A stretch of DNA of 64,000 nt from Rhizobium mesoamericanum STM3625 (GTDB lineage: Bacteria; Pseudomonadota; Alphaproteobacteria; Rhizobiales; Rhizobiaceae): NCBI RefSeq assembly GCF_000312665.1, contig NZ_HF536772.1:1526867-1590866 (forward strand), written 5' to 3'. Of the stretch, positions 26,418 through 36,283 are shown piece by piece. Both the position numbers and the translations under genes were made by a program. How positions within the stretch are numbered: the stretch's first letter is position 1; each line of letters starts with the position of its first letter. A model generated the notes under the pieces. The model was given only the letters and a program-made list of their open reading frames with translations, was not told the origin of the DNA and made no database searches.

Positions 26418-27431
26418 ATGCTGTCGCAGATAGTTTCCGCTTTGGGGGTCGTGGTCGTGGCGGTCTTCGCCTGCTCGGCCTACTTCTATTTCTCGAACAA
26501 GATCTTGGATTGGTCGCTGCCGGTGAAGCATGGCGACATCCATTTCGCAGCGCGCAACCTGAACCGCCGGGCGATGATCCGGCCGTGGCTGTTCATCGGG
26601 CCTGCACTTTTTCTTCTGGTCGTCTACCTCGTTTATCCCGTGGTCGCGACGCTGATCCTATCGTTTTACGATCGCTCCGGCGAGCAATTCGTCGGCTTTG
26701 CGAATTATCAGTGGGCTTTCACCGATCGCGAATTCCGTCAGTCGATCTTCAACAACATCCTCTGGCTGGCTGTGGTGCCTGCGGCCTGCACATTCTTCGG
26801 CCTTGTCATCGCAGTCATGACCGACCGTATCTGGTGGGGCAACATCGCCAAGAGCATTGTCTTCATGCCGATGGCGATTTCCTTTGTCGGCGCATCCGTC
26901 ATCTGGAAGTTTATTTACGAATATCGAGGCGGCAACGATGTTCAGATCGGCCTCCTCAACGCCATCGTCCAATTGTTCGGCGGCACGCCGCAGGTGTGGA
27001 TCTCGCTACCCTTCTGGAACAATTTTTTCCTGATGGTTATCCTCATCTGGATCCAGACCGGCTTCGCCATGGTGATCCTGTCGGCTGCACTGCGCGGTAT
27101 CCCTGAGGAAACCATCGAGGCTGCAGTCATCGATGGCGCCAATGGCTGGCAGATCTTTTGGCGTATCATGGTGCCCCAGGTCTGGGGTACGATCGCCGTC
27201 GTCTGGACGACGATCACCATTCTCGTTCTCAAGGTCTTCGACATCGTGCTGACCATGACCAATGGTCAATGGAATACGATGGTGCTTGCCAATCTCATGT
27301 TCAACTGGCTCTTCCGAGGAGGCGGCGATTCCGGTCGAAGTGCCGTCATCGCACTGATCATCATGTTGGCCGTGACGCCGATCATGGTTTGGAACGTTCG
27401 CCGCGCCAATCGCGAGCTCGGAGGCCATTGA
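26418..27431 (+). CDS. aglF: Alpha-glucoside ABC transporter permease AglF
   Basis: AglF is a MalF-type inner-membrane permease. The 337-aa protein (start ATG 26418 after GGGAGGAGGG; a longer frame from 26370 has no ribosome-binding site) has an N-terminal helix, then the bulk of about six helices, and near its C-terminus the EAA loop that contacts the ATPase: EAAVIDGANGWQIFWRIMVPQV (about residues 240-261). It ends 1 nt before aglG. Confidence 0.95.
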   Translation: MLSQIVSALGVVVVAVFACSAYFYFSNKILDWSLPVKHGDIHFAARNLNRRAMIRPWLFIGPALFLLVVYLVYPVVATLILSFYDRSGEQFVGFANYQWAFTDREFRQSIFNNILWLAVVPAACTFFGLVIAVMTDRIWWGNIAKSIVFMPMAISFVGASVIWKFIYEYRGGNDVQIGLLNAIVQLFGGTPQVWISLPFWNNFFLMVILIWIQTGFAMVILSAALRGIPEETIEAAVIDGANGWQIFWRIMVPQVWGTIAVVWTTITILVLKVFDIVLTMTNGQWNTMVLANLMFNWLFRGGGDSGRSAVIALIIMLAVTPIMVWNVRRANRELGGH

Positions 27432-27432
27432 A

Positions 27433-28596
27433 ATGACGCTCACCAGAGATTTCTTCAAGATCGGCCCCGCCCGCCTGTTTGTGCACTTCGTAGTCCTCGT
27501 AATTGTCATCGTCTGGCTAATCCCGACGCTCGGCATCTTCATCAGCTCCCTGCGAGACAAGGATCAGCTCGTCGTTTCCGGCTGGTGGACGGCCTTTGCG
27601 GGCTCGTCGCGAACCGTTGCCGTGCGTCTTGGACAGCCTGACCAGCAAAAGCAGGAAGGCGCCCTCTACGTGATCTCAGGCAATGTGCTGGAGGGCCAGC
27701 AGGGCCGCTCGGTGCGGGCCTTCGGAACGCGCGTCCAGCAGCCGTCCGCGTACAAGGCTGGCGAGACGGCCGACCTTGGCGATGGCGTGTCGCTGACCAT
27801 CAGCGACGACGGCAGCTACCGCTACATGAAGAACGCTGCCTTTGGGCCCGATGACGGTGGCCGGCGTGTCTATATTTCGGTTTCCACGCCGCCGCAGTTT
27901 ACCCTGCAGAACTACAAGACGGTTTTGACAGGCGAGGGGATCGGCCAGTCCTTCATCAATTCGCTGACCGTCACCATCCCCGCAACGATCATCCCGATCC
28001 TCATTGCGGCTTTTGCCGCCTATGCGCTGAGCTGGATGGAATTCCCGGGCCGCGCGCTGCTCATTGCCCTCGTCGTCGGCCTCATCGTCGTGCCGCTGCA
28101 GATGTCGTTGATCCCGTTGCTGCGGCTTTACAACGGCATTGGTTCGCTGCTCGACGCTCCGTCGAAAACCTATCCCGGAATATGGTTCGCACACACTGCC
28201 TTCGGCATGCCGCTGGCCATCTATTTGCTGCGCGCCTATATCGCCGGGCTGCCTAAGGAGATCATCGAATCCGCCCGTGTCGATGGCGCCAGTGATTTCG
28301 AAATCTTTACCCGTATCGTACTGCCCTTGTCCTTCCCCGCGCTCGCGTCCTTCGCGATCTTCCAGTTCCTGTGGGTGTGGAACGACCTGCTTGTCGCCAT
28401 GGTCTTCCTCGGTACCGACAGGGACCATCTCGTGCTGACCGGCGCCCTGAACGCGCTGCTCGGGTCGCGTGGTGGCAACTGGGAAATCCTGACGGCCTCG
28501 GCCTTCGTCACCATTGTCGTACCGCTGCTCGTATTCTTTGGCTTGCAGCGCTATCTGGTGCGCGGTCTGCTCGCAGGCTCGGTCAAGGGCGGTTAG
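27433..28596 (+). CDS. aglG: Alpha-glucoside ABC transporter permease AglG, with periplasmic insertion
   Basis: AglG is a MalG-type permease, but at 387 aa it is about 90 residues longer than usual. After the first membrane helix (about 13-40) comes an inserted hydrophilic region (about 48-160, with GQPDQQKQEGALYVISGNVLEGQQ and DGVSLTISDDGSYRYMK) that looks beta-rich and extracytoplasmic. This insertion is characteristic of AglG proteins. The rest holds about five helices and the EAA loop ESARVDGASDFEIFTRIVLPLSFPAL. Translation starts right behind aglF. Confidence 0.95.
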   Translation: MTLTRDFFKIGPARLFVHFVVLVIVIVWLIPTLGIFISSLRDKDQLVVSGWWTAFAGSSRTVAVRLGQPDQQKQEGALYVISGNVLEGQQGRSVRAFGTRVQQPSAYKAGETADLGDGVSLTISDDGSYRYMKNAAFGPDDGGRRVYISVSTPPQFTLQNYKTVLTGEGIGQSFINSLTVTIPATIIPILIAAFAAYALSWMEFPGRALLIALVVGLIVVPLQMSLIPLLRLYNGIGSLLDAPSKTYPGIWFAHTAFGMPLAIYLLRAYIAGLPKEIIESARVDGASDFEIFTRIVLPLSFPALASFAIFQFLWVWNDLLVAMVFLGTDRDHLVLTGALNALLGSRGGNWEILTASAFVTIVVPLLVFFGLQRYLVRGLLAGSVKGG

Positions 28597-28629
28597 CAAC
28601 CCCAAGAGCATCCAACAGGAAACACGAGC

Positions 28630-30276
28630 ATGGCATCCCAATCCATTTTGACGGCCGACAAGGACTGGTGGCGCGGCGCGGTGATCTATCAGATTTACCC
28701 GCGCTCATATCAGGACTCCAACGGCGACGGCATCGGTGATCTCAAGGGCATCACCGCCCGCCTGCCGCATGTGGCAAGCCTCGGCGCCGACGCGATCTGG
28801 ATTTCGCCCTTCTTCACCTCGCCGATGCGCGATTTCGGCTACGACGTCTCAGACTACGAAAACGTCGATGCCATTTTCGGCACGCTGGTGGATTTTGATA
28901 CGATGATATCCGAGGCGCATCGCCTCGGTATCCGCGTGATGATCGATCTCGTCATCTCGCACAGCTCAGACCAGCATCCCTGGTTCGTGGAGAGTCGCTC
29001 CAGCAAGACCAACGCCAAGGCGGACTGGTATGTCTGGGCCGATTCCAAGCCAGACGGCACGCCGCCGAACAATTGGCTGTCGATCTTCGGCGGTTCCGCA
29101 TGGGCGTGGGATCCGACTCGCATGCAGTACTACATGCACAACTTCCTGACCTCGCAGCCGGACATGAACCTGCACAATCCCGAGGTTCAGGACCGGCTGC
29201 TGGATGTCGTCCGCTTCTGGCTGAAGCGCGGCGTCGACGGCTTCCGTCTCGATACGATCAATTTCTACTTCCATGACAAGGAACTTCGCGACAATCCGGC
29301 TCTCGCACCCGAGCGGCGCAACGCGTCGACGGCTCCGGCAGTCAATCCCTATAACTTCCAGGAGCATATCTACGACAAGAACCGTCCGGAGAACCTGGTA
29401 TTCCTGAAGCGGTTCCGCGCCGTGCTCGAGGAGTTTCCGGCAATCGCCGCGGTCGGCGAAGTCGGCGACAGCCAACGCGGTCTTGAGATCGTTGGTGAAT
29501 ACACATCCGGCAACGACAAGATGCACATGTGCTATGCCTTCGAGTTTCTGGCCCCCGACCCCCTTTCTCCCGAACGTGTCGAGGAGGTGATGGAAGACTT
29601 TGCGGCGGCTGCGCCGGATGGCTGGGCCTGCTGGGCATTCTCCAACCACGATGTCATGCGCCATGTCAGCCGCTGGGGTTCGTTGGTCGCAGATCACGAT
29701 GCCTTCGCCAAGCAGTATGCGTCGCTCCTGATGACGCTGCGCGGGTCCGTCTGCCTCTATCAGGGCGAGGAACTTGGTCTGACCGAAGCGGATCTTGCTT
29801 ATCAGGACCTGCAGGATCCCTACGGCATCCAGTTTTGGCCCGAATTCAAGGGCCGCGATGGCTGCCGTACGCCGATGGTCTGGGACAGCCAGGTCGCCCA
29901 GGGCGGCTTCTCGACCGTCAAGCCGTGGCTGCCGGTTCCCGTCGAACACATTCTGCGCGCTGTCAGCGTCCAGCAGGGCGACGAGACCTCGGTCCTCGAG
30001 CACTATCGCCGCTTCCTCGCCTTCCGCAAGCTGCACCCGGCGTTTGCCAAGGGCGAAATCGAGTTTATGGAGCCTCAGGAGGACGTGCTAATCTTCGTGC
30101 GCGAATACGGCAACGAAAAGCTGCTCTGCGTCTTCAACATGAGCGCTGCTGAAAGCGCGGTCGTTTTGCCTGCCGGTGACTGGCAAGCGTTGACGGGCCA
30201 CGGCTTCGTCAGCAATAACTATGGTGAGAAGATCGATATTCCGGCGTGGGGAGCGTATTTCGCTCGCCTTGCCTGA
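28630..30276 (+). CDS. aglA: Alpha-glucosidase AglA (GH13)
   Basis: AglA hydrolyses imported alpha-glucosides in the cytoplasm to glucose. The 548-aa GH13 enzyme starts WWRGAVIYQIYPRSYQDSNGDGIGDLKGI, the classical alpha-glucosidase opening. Catalytic landmarks are DLVISHSSDQHPWF (region I), GFRLDTINF (nucleophile Asp, about residue 206), GEVGD (acid/base Glu, about 277) and FSNHD (transition-state Asp, about 339). It has no signal peptide. It is encoded between the transporter permeases and ATPase in one operon, so uptake and cleavage are co-expressed; the released glucose can enter the zwf-pgl-edd route encoded farther on. Confidence 0.97.
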   Translation: MASQSILTADKDWWRGAVIYQIYPRSYQDSNGDGIGDLKGITARLPHVASLGADAIWISPFFTSPMRDFGYDVSDYENVDAIFGTLVDFDTMISEAHRLGIRVMIDLVISHSSDQHPWFVESRSSKTNAKADWYVWADSKPDGTPPNNWLSIFGGSAWAWDPTRMQYYMHNFLTSQPDMNLHNPEVQDRLLDVVRFWLKRGVDGFRLDTINFYFHDKELRDNPALAPERRNASTAPAVNPYNFQEHIYDKNRPENLVFLKRFRAVLEEFPAIAAVGEVGDSQRGLEIVGEYTSGNDKMHMCYAFEFLAPDPLSPERVEEVMEDFAAAAPDGWACWAFSNHDVMRHVSRWGSLVADHDAFAKQYASLLMTLRGSVCLYQGEELGLTEADLAYQDLQDPYGIQFWPEFKGRDGCRTPMVWDSQVAQGGFSTVKPWLPVPVEHILRAVSVQQGDETSVLEHYRRFLAFRKLHPAFAKGEIEFMEPQEDVLIFVREYGNEKLLCVFNMSAAESAVVLPAGDWQALTGHGFVSNNYGEKIDIPAWGAYFARLA

Positions 30277-30297
30277 CGATTTGAGGAGGAGGAATTA

Positions 30298-31389
30298 ATG
30301 ACTGGACTGACGCTCAAGGATATTCGCAAATCCTACGGTTCCGTGGACGTTCTTCACGGAATCGATCTGGAGATCAAGGAGGGCGAATTCGTTGTCTTCG
30401 TCGGTCCTTCGGGTTGTGGAAAATCCACCCTGTTGCGCATGATTGCCGGCCTGGAGAACATCACCGGTGGCGACATGTATATCGACGGGCAGTTGGTCAA
30501 CGATGTTCCGCCCTCTAAGCGTGGCATCGCCATGGTGTTCCAGTCCTATGCGCTCTATCCGCATATGACCGTCTACGACAACATGGCCTTCGGCATGAAG
30601 ATCGCAGGCGAAAGCAAACAGGAGATCGATCGCCGCGTTCGTGCCGCCGCCGAAAGCCTGCAGCTCACACGATATCTCGATCGCCTGCCGAAGGCACTCT
30701 CTGGCGGTCAGCGCCAGCGTGTCGCCATCGGCCGCGCGATATGCCGCAACCCCAAGGTCTTCCTCTTCGACGAGCCGCTATCGAACCTCGACGCAGCGCT
30801 TCGCGTTGCAACCCGCATCGAGATCGCCCGCCTGAGCGAGCAGATGGCCGGCACGACGATGATCTACGTTACCCACGACCAGGTCGAAGCGATGACGCTT
30901 GCTGATCGCATCGTCGTCCTCTCCGCCGGCAACATCGAGCAGGTAGGCGCACCGCTGGAACTCTACGAGCGTCCCGCGAATCTCTTCGTGGCCAAGTTCA
31001 TCGGCTCTCCGGCCATGAATGTCATTCCGTCGTCTATTACCGAGGCTGGTAACACGACGACGGTAACGCTGACGGGCGGCAAGTCCGTAACGCTCGACAT
31101 TCCGACGTCCGCTTCAGAAAAGGGCAAGACCGCAAGCTTCGGCGTTCGTCCTGAAGATCTGCGCATTGCTGGCGCTGGCGACGATTATCTATTCGAGGGC
31201 GAAGTCTCGATCGTCGAGGCGCTCGGTGAAGTGACACTGCTCTATATCGAGGGTCTGGTGCAGGGCGAACCGATCATCGTCAAGCTGCCCGGAATTTACG
31301 ATATCAAGAAGGGCCAGAAGATGCACTTCTCGGCCGACCGCTCAAAGCTGCATCTCTTTGATGCGGATGGTCGCACCTATCGCAAATAA
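30298..31389 (+). CDS. aglK: Alpha-glucoside ABC transporter ATPase AglK
   Basis: AglK is a MalK/UgpC-type ATPase for AglFG. The 363-aa protein has Walker A GPSGCGKST (about residues 36-44), the Q-loop FQSYALYPHMTV, signature LSGGQRQRVAIGRA (about 134), Walker B VFLFDEPLSNLDAALR and the switch THDQVEAMTLADRI. A C-terminal TOBE/regulatory part (about 240-363) follows. It is the last gene of the operon, 22 nt after aglA, and is followed by a terminator. Confidence 0.96.
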   Translation: MTGLTLKDIRKSYGSVDVLHGIDLEIKEGEFVVFVGPSGCGKSTLLRMIAGLENITGGDMYIDGQLVNDVPPSKRGIAMVFQSYALYPHMTVYDNMAFGMKIAGESKQEIDRRVRAAAESLQLTRYLDRLPKALSGGQRQRVAIGRAICRNPKVFLFDEPLSNLDAALRVATRIEIARLSEQMAGTTMIYVTHDQVEAMTLADRIVVLSAGNIEQVGAPLELYERPANLFVAKFIGSPAMNVIPSSITEAGNTTTVTLTGGKSVTLDIPTSASEKGKTASFGVRPEDLRIAGAGDDYLFEGEVSIVEALGEVTLLYIEGLVQGEPIIVKLPGIYDIKKGQKMHFSADRSKLHLFDADGRTYRK

Positions 31390-31417
31390 AATCGCGTCGT
31401 TGCGACGACAAAAAATC

Positions 31418-31448
31418 AAGCCCGGGACGCCGCGTGTTGCCCGGGCTT
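31418..31448 (+). terminator. Terminator of aglEFGAK
   Basis: AAGCCCGGG (31418-31426) pairs with CCCGGGCTT (31440-31448), 13-nt loop, followed by TGTTATGT, 28 nt after aglK. Confidence 0.85.
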
Positions 31449-31596
31449 TGTTATGTATCTGATCAAAAACAGAATTATCCCGGAAGATCCGCCGTCTGGT
31501 CCAATGGATATAGTGTTCCGGACCGAAACTGTTCTCACGTTCTGTTAAGCATCGCCGGCTAGTATTTCCTTATTGAATATCGAAGGGAATACAGCG

Positions 31597-32007
31597 GTGG
31601 CAGCATCCAATCAAATGCCTTCCGGGCACTTTCTGAACAAAGAAGAATCCTTCATGTACGACCGCGAAGTGCGGTTCAAAATGGAGGATACGATGAACGC
31701 CGCACGCATCGAATACACTGAGAAAGGCGTTATGCATATGGCGTCCCGGCGATGCGACATTATCCGCATTTCGAAGAGTACTGCTGTTCTCGCGCTTCTT
31801 ACACAATACGCCCTTCCGAAGCAGTTCTATCTCGATATCCCGGATGCACGCATCACCAAGGTTGGCTGCATGCTGACGCGCGTGAATGCCAACAACACGA
31901 TCGAAGTCCGCTTCCTTCGCATGCTGAACGACAAGGAACTGAATAAGATCTTCGTCTACAGCACCCACCCCGCACATCGCGATCGAGTGCTCGACATCCG
32001 CGCCTGA
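31597..32007 (+). CDS. Small hypothetical protein, possible PilZ-like
   Basis: This 136-aa protein (from GTG 31597, after GAAGGGA) has charged ends and a core MNAARIEYTEKGVMHMASRRCDIIRISKSTAVLALLTQYALPKQFYLDIPDARITKVGCMLTRVNANNTIEVRFLRML. A beta-strand-rich pattern with an R-x-x-C-D-I-I-x-I-S turn is reminiscent of rhizobial PilZ (c-di-GMP binding) proteins, in which an RxxxR and D/NxSxxG occur; here the turn lacks the full DxSxxG, so binding is doubtful. Other possible starts are ATG 31615 and ATG 31654. It is a single gene with its own terminator. Confidence 0.7.
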   Translation: MAASNQMPSGHFLNKEESFMYDREVRFKMEDTMNAARIEYTEKGVMHMASRRCDIIRISKSTAVLALLTQYALPKQFYLDIPDARITKVGCMLTRVNANNTIEVRFLRMLNDKELNKIFVYSTHPAHRDRVLDIRA

Positions 32008-32028
32008 CTTCTTGAAGCAACACAAGCC

Positions 32029-32061
32029 AAAGCCCACGAGCATTCTCGTGGGCTTTGTCGT
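32029..32061 (+). terminator. Terminator between PilZ-like gene and edd
   Basis: AAAGCCCACGAG (32029-32040), CATT loop, CTCGTGGGCTTT (32045-32056), then GTCGTTTTT. The near-perfect stem may also terminate the convergent edd transcript, whose stop is at 32085. Confidence 0.9.
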
Positions 32062-32084
32062 TTTTCGGTCTACCTTGTCGCGGC

Positions 32085-33905
32085 TTAGTGGAACAGCACG
32101 CTTGCACCGCGATCCGAGGGGCCAACAGCGCGGCGGAAGGGCGCAAACAGCTCGCGTCCGAGGCCAAACTCGTTCTCGGAGAGGTCGGCGACAACGGACT
32201 CTCGTTCGGCCAGGTCCGCAGCATCGACAAGAACCTCCAGCGTGCCGGCGACAGCATCGAGGCGGATGATGTCGCCGTCCTGAATCCGCGCGATCGGACC
32301 GCCGTCGACAGCCTCAGGCGTAACGTGGATTGCTGCCGGAACTTTGCCTGACGCGCCCGACATGCGGCCATCTGTCAGAAGCGCAACGCGGAAGCCGCGG
32401 TCCTGCAGCACGCCTAGAGGCGGCGTCAGCTTGTGCAATTCCGGCATGCCGTTCGCCTTCGGTCCCTGGAAACGAACGACGGCGACGAAATCCTTGTTGA
32501 GCTTGCCTTCCTTGAAGGCGTCCTGCAGCTCCTGCTGGCTGTGGAAGACGACGGCGGGCGCTTCGATAACATGCCGGTCCTGTTTGACCGCCGAGATCTT
32601 GATGACGGCTTTGCCGAGATTGCCGCGCAGCATTTTCAAGCCGCCATTCGCCTGGAAAGGCGTTTCGATATTGGCGAGCACCTTCGGATCAACGCTCTTC
32701 TCGGGTGCGGGCTCCCGAATGATCGTTCCGTCTTCACCAAGGCGAGGATCGATGGTGTACGCCTGCAGGCCATGGCCGAAGACCGTGCGTACGTCGTCAT
32801 GCACCATGCCGTGCTTGAGCAGTTCTTTGATGAGGAAGCCCATGCCGCCGGCGGCGTGGAAGTGGTTCACATCGGCAAGCCCGTTCGGATAGACACGTGC
32901 CAGCAGCGGCACGATCTCCGAAAGTTCGGCAATGTCCTGCCAGGTCAACTGAATGCCCGCCGCGCGCGCCATGGCAACGAGGTGCAGCGTGTGGTTCGTT
33001 GACCCACCGGTGGCGTGCAGGCCGACGACGCCGTTTACCACAGAGCGTTCATCGATCATCTCGCCGGCCGGCGTGAATTCATTACCCTGTGCAGTGATCG
33101 CCAGTGCACGCTTGGCAGCTTCACGCGTGAAGGCTTCGCGCAATGGCGTGCCGGGATTGATGAAGGAGGAGCCGGGCATGTGGAAGCCCATGATCTCCAT
33201 TAGCATCTGGTTTGAATTCGCGGTGCCGTAGAACGTGCAGGTGCCTGGGCCGTGATAGGACTTCGATTCCGCTTCCAGAAGTTCGGCGCGCCCGACCTTG
33301 CCTTCGGCATACAGCTGGCGCACACGCGACTTTTCGTCGTTCGGCAGCCCCGAGGTCATCGGACCGGCCGGAACGAAGATCGCCGGCAGGTGCCCGAAGG
33401 AGAGTGCGGCGATGACGAGGCCGGGCACGATCTTGTCGCAGACGCCGAGGAAAAGCGCGGCATCGAACATATTGTGCGAGAGCCCCACGCCGGCAGCCAT
33501 CGCGATCAGGTCGCGCGAGAACAACGAAAGCTCCATGCCAGGCTGGCCCTGCGTGACGCCGTCGCACATGGCTGGAACAGAACCAGCGACCTGCGCGATG
33601 CCGCCGGCTTCGGCGGCCGCCTGGCGAATGATCGCCGGATAGTTCTCGAACGGCTGATGCGCGGAGAGCATGTCATTGTAGGAGGTGATAATGCCGAGAT
33701 TGGGAACGCGCTCGCCCGCAAGTGCCTCTTTCTCGGCGGGGGAACAGACCGCGAAGCCATGCGCGAGGTTAGCGCAACCGAGAACTGAGCGATTTACACC
33801 CTTGGATGCCGCGTTGCGCAGGCGCTCCAGGTAAAGTCCGCGCGTCGGCTTCGATCGTTCGACGATGCGGGCGGTGATCGCAGAAATGCGTGCATTAGCG
33901 GACAT
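32085..33905 (-). CDS. edd: Phosphogluconate dehydratase Edd
   Basis: Edd dehydrates 6-phosphogluconate to KDPG in the Entner-Doudoroff pathway, the main route of glucose catabolism in rhizobia. The 606-aa IlvD/Edd-family protein shows [15 protein letters not shown] (about residues 113-127), the iron-sulfur ligand motif [20 protein letters not shown] and [20 protein letters not shown]. The ATG at 33905 (MSANARI) is chosen; a longer frame to 33935 lacks a ribosome-binding site. It is the last gene of zwf-pgl-edd. The aldolase eda is not in the window. Confidence 0.96.
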   Translation of the reverse strand: MSANARISAITARIVERSKPTRGLYLERLRNAASKGVNRSVLGCANLAHGFAVCSPAEKEALAGERVPNLGIITSYNDMLSAHQPFENYPAIIRQAAAEAGGIAQVAGSVPAMCDGVTQGQPGMELSLFSRDLIAMAAGVGLSHNMFDAALFLGVCDKIVPGLVIAALSFGHLPAIFVPAGPMTSGLPNDEKSRVRQLYAEGKVGRAELLEAESKSYHGPGTCTFYGTANSNQMLMEIMGFHMPGSSFINPGTPLREAFTREAAKRALAITAQGNEFTPAGEMIDERSVVNGVVGLHATGGSTNHTLHLVAMARAAGIQLTWQDIAELSEIVPLLARVYPNGLADVNHFHAAGGMGFLIKELLKHGMVHDDVRTVFGHGLQAYTIDPRLGEDGTIIREPAPEKSVDPKVLANIETPFQANGGLKMLRGNLGKAVIKISAVKQDRHVIEAPAVVFHSQQELQDAFKEGKLNKDFVAVVRFQGPKANGMPELHKLTPPLGVLQDRGFRVALLTDGRMSGASGKVPAAIHVTPEAVDGGPIARIQDGDIIRLDAVAGTLEVLVDAADLAERESVVADLSENEFGLGRELFAPFRRAVGPSDRGASVLFH

Positions 33906-33965
33906 GGGAGGTATCCTGCCTTGGTTGCTCTTCAATTTTTCGTTCGCGTCACTCTGACCGAAGGA

Positions 33966-34664
33966 CTACGGAGCCCAGTAGATTTCGACGGGGCTCGTGG
34001 CCCGCCGCAGAATGGCGCGGATCGGCATCTCTGCCTCGTCACCGGCGCTCTCGGCCTTCGTCAGGACGTCCTTCTTGCTCTCGCCTTCGATGTGAAGCAC
34101 GAGCAGTTTTGCATCCTGGAGGCTGGAGAAGGTGAAGGTGAGCCGCGGCTCGCCCGCGCCGTCCGCCTCCATCGTAATGATACCACGCGGCGTCATGGGG
34201 TCGAGCGCCAGCTTCAGGTTGCTGCCGCCCGGGAAGAATGAGGCGGTGTGACCGTCGCCGCCCATTCCGAGGATTGCCACATCGAAGGGATTGCCAATCG
34301 AGGCTGTCGCCACCGTTGCAAGCTTCGCCGCATCCTCAGCTGAACCTGCCGCCTGATAAAGCGGCAGGAAGTTTGCGGCCTTCGCCTTGTTCTGCAGCAG
34401 GTTGTCGGCCACCAGCAGATGGTTCGAGCGGGGATTGTCTGACGGAACGAAGCGTTCGTCGACGAGCGTGATGGTCACCTTGGACCAGTCGAGATCGCGA
34501 GCCGAAAGCTCCTGGAAGAACAGCTTCGGCGTCGAACCGCCGGAAACGGCGAGCGTTGCCGCTCCCTGCGCGTCGATTGCGGCGGAAAGCGACGCAGCAA
34601 CTTTGTCCGCTAGGTTGCGAGCCAGTTCCGCGCCATTGGCAAAAGCATGCATCGTCGCTGCCAT
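33966..34664 (-). CDS. pgl: 6-phosphogluconolactonase
   Basis: Pgl hydrolyses 6-phosphogluconolactone made by Zwf. The 232-aa protein (DevB/NagB-like fold) has LAVSGGSTPKLFFQEL near the N-terminus, ITLVDERFVPSDNPRSNHLL and AILGMGGDGHTASFFPG, the substrate-binding motif. Start ATG 34664 follows a GGAT site; ATG 34652 is also possible. It begins 11 nt after the zwf stop and precedes edd by 60 nt, so the operon order is the order of the pathway. Confidence 0.95.
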   Translation of the reverse strand: MAATMHAFANGAELARNLADKVAASLSAAIDAQGAATLAVSGGSTPKLFFQELSARDLDWSKVTITLVDERFVPSDNPRSNHLLVADNLLQNKAKAANFLPLYQAAGSAEDAAKLATVATASIGNPFDVAILGMGGDGHTASFFPGGSNLKLALDPMTPRGIITMEADGAGEPRLTFTFSSLQDAKLLVLHIEGESKKDVLTKAESAGDEAEMPIRAILRRATSPVEIYWAP

Positions 34665-34674
34665 CGTCTTGATC

Positions 34675-36150
34675 CTACAGGTTGTCGTGCCACGTGCGGC
34701 CATCACGCTCGATAAGCGCGATCGACTGGCTTGGGCCCCAAGTACCGGCGGTGTAGCCCTGAACCTTCTGGCCGGTCGTTTCCCAACCCTTCAGGATCGG
34801 GTCAACCCACTGCCATGCGGCCTCGACCTCGTCGCGGCGCATGAATAGCGTCTGGTTTGAACGGATGACGTCCATCAGCAGACGTTCATAGGCATCCGGA
34901 TTGCGGACCTGGAAGGCGTCGGCAAAGCTCATGTCGAGCGAGACGTTGCGCAGGCGCATTCCACCGGGGCCCGGGTCCTTGATCATCAGCGACTGCTTTA
35001 CGCCTTCGTCCGGCTGTAGGCGAATGATAAGCTGGTTCTGGTTGATACGGCCAGCGGAATGGTCGAAGACCGAGTGTGGGATCGACTTGAAGGTGATGAC
35101 GATTTCCGACATGCGTCCGGCAAGACGCTTGCCGGTGCGGATGTAGAAGGGAACACCAGCCCAGCGCCAGTTGCCGATCTCGGCCTTGATGGCAACGAAG
35201 GTTTCGGTGTTCGAAACGCCGCCTTCGAGCTCCTCCAGATAACCCTTGACAGGACCGCTGCTGGAAGCGCCGGCCCGATACTGACCGCGAACGGTATTGG
35301 TCTCGACGTTCGATGCGTTGATCGGCTTCAATGCGCGTAGCACCTTCAGCTTCTCGTCGCGGACGGCCTCGGAATCCATCGAGGAGGGGACCTCCATCGC
35401 AACCAGGCAGACGAGCTGCATGATGTGGTTCTGCACCATGTCGCGCAGGGCGCCAGCGGTGTCATAATATCCGGCGCGGCCTTCGAGGCCGACCGACTCG
35501 GCAACCGTGATCTGCACGTGGTCGATATGATTGGCGTTCCACAGCGGCTCATAGAGCGCATTGGCAAAGCGCAACGCCATAAGGTTTTGCACCGTTTCCT
35601 TGCCGAGATAGTGGTCGATGCGGAAGATCTGCTCTTCCTTGAAGACCTTGCCGATCGTGTCGTTCAGCTGCAGCGCGGAAGCGAGATCGCGGCCAATCGG
35701 CTTCTCGACGACAATGCGCGTCGACTTGGTGATGAGTTTGTGATCATGGATCTTCTGCGAGATGTCGCCGAAAATACCAGGCGCGACGGCAAGGTAGAAA
35801 GCGCGAACGCGATCCTTGCCCTCATCCAAAAGCTTCTTCAGTTGATCCCATCCTGCATCGGAACGCGCGTCGACCGGCACGTAGAACAGGCGCTGCAGGA
35901 ATTTCGCGACCTCGACCTCGTTGTACTCACCCTTCTTGAGGTGCTCGTTCAGGGCATCTTGGGCAAACTTGCGGTATTCATCGTTCGTCAGCGGACTGCG
36001 CGAGGCGCCGATGATACGGGTCGGCTCGGAGAACTGCCCTTCAATCTGCCGATGATAAAGGGCTGGCAGCAACTTGCGTTCCGCAAGGTCGCCGCTGCCG
36101 CCGAAAACGACATAATCAAAGGGTTCAACGGGGATGATTTGGCTGCTCAT
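34675..36150 (-). CDS. zwf: Glucose-6-phosphate 1-dehydrogenase
   Basis: Zwf oxidises glucose-6-phosphate, producing NADPH and entering the Entner-Doudoroff and pentose phosphate routes. The 491-aa protein has the dinucleotide motif VVFGGSGDLAERKLLPAL (about 13-30), the active-site RIDHYLGKETVQNLMALRFAN (about 195-215) and a C-terminal DGRTWHDNL. The length agrees with the family. Start is chosen as ATG 36150 (MSSQIIP), with GAGAG upstream; ATG 36156 and a TTG at 36165 are alternatives. Promoter lies in the 133-nt gap to the next gene. Confidence 0.96.
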   Translation of the reverse strand: MSSQIIPVEPFDYVVFGGSGDLAERKLLPALYHRQIEGQFSEPTRIIGASRSPLTNDEYRKFAQDALNEHLKKGEYNEVEVAKFLQRLFYVPVDARSDAGWDQLKKLLDEGKDRVRAFYLAVAPGIFGDISQKIHDHKLITKSTRIVVEKPIGRDLASALQLNDTIGKVFKEEQIFRIDHYLGKETVQNLMALRFANALYEPLWNANHIDHVQITVAESVGLEGRAGYYDTAGALRDMVQNHIMQLVCLVAMEVPSSMDSEAVRDEKLKVLRALKPINASNVETNTVRGQYRAGASSSGPVKGYLEELEGGVSNTETFVAIKAEIGNWRWAGVPFYIRTGKRLAGRMSEIVITFKSIPHSVFDHSAGRINQNQLIIRLQPDEGVKQSLMIKDPGPGGMRLRNVSLDMSFADAFQVRNPDAYERLLMDVIRSNQTLFMRRDEVEAAWQWVDPILKGWETTGQKVQGYTAGTWGPSQSIALIERDGRTWHDNL

Positions 36151-36283
36151 GAGCATGTCTCTCAATCAGACGGGTTATTGGCTCTTTAATCTAATCGATT
36201 TAAAAAAGCCAGTGTGCGATGCAATGAATCTCTCGGAAAGAGCTTTTAGATCGAATTGCCGCAGGATGAAATCCGCAATCTGA

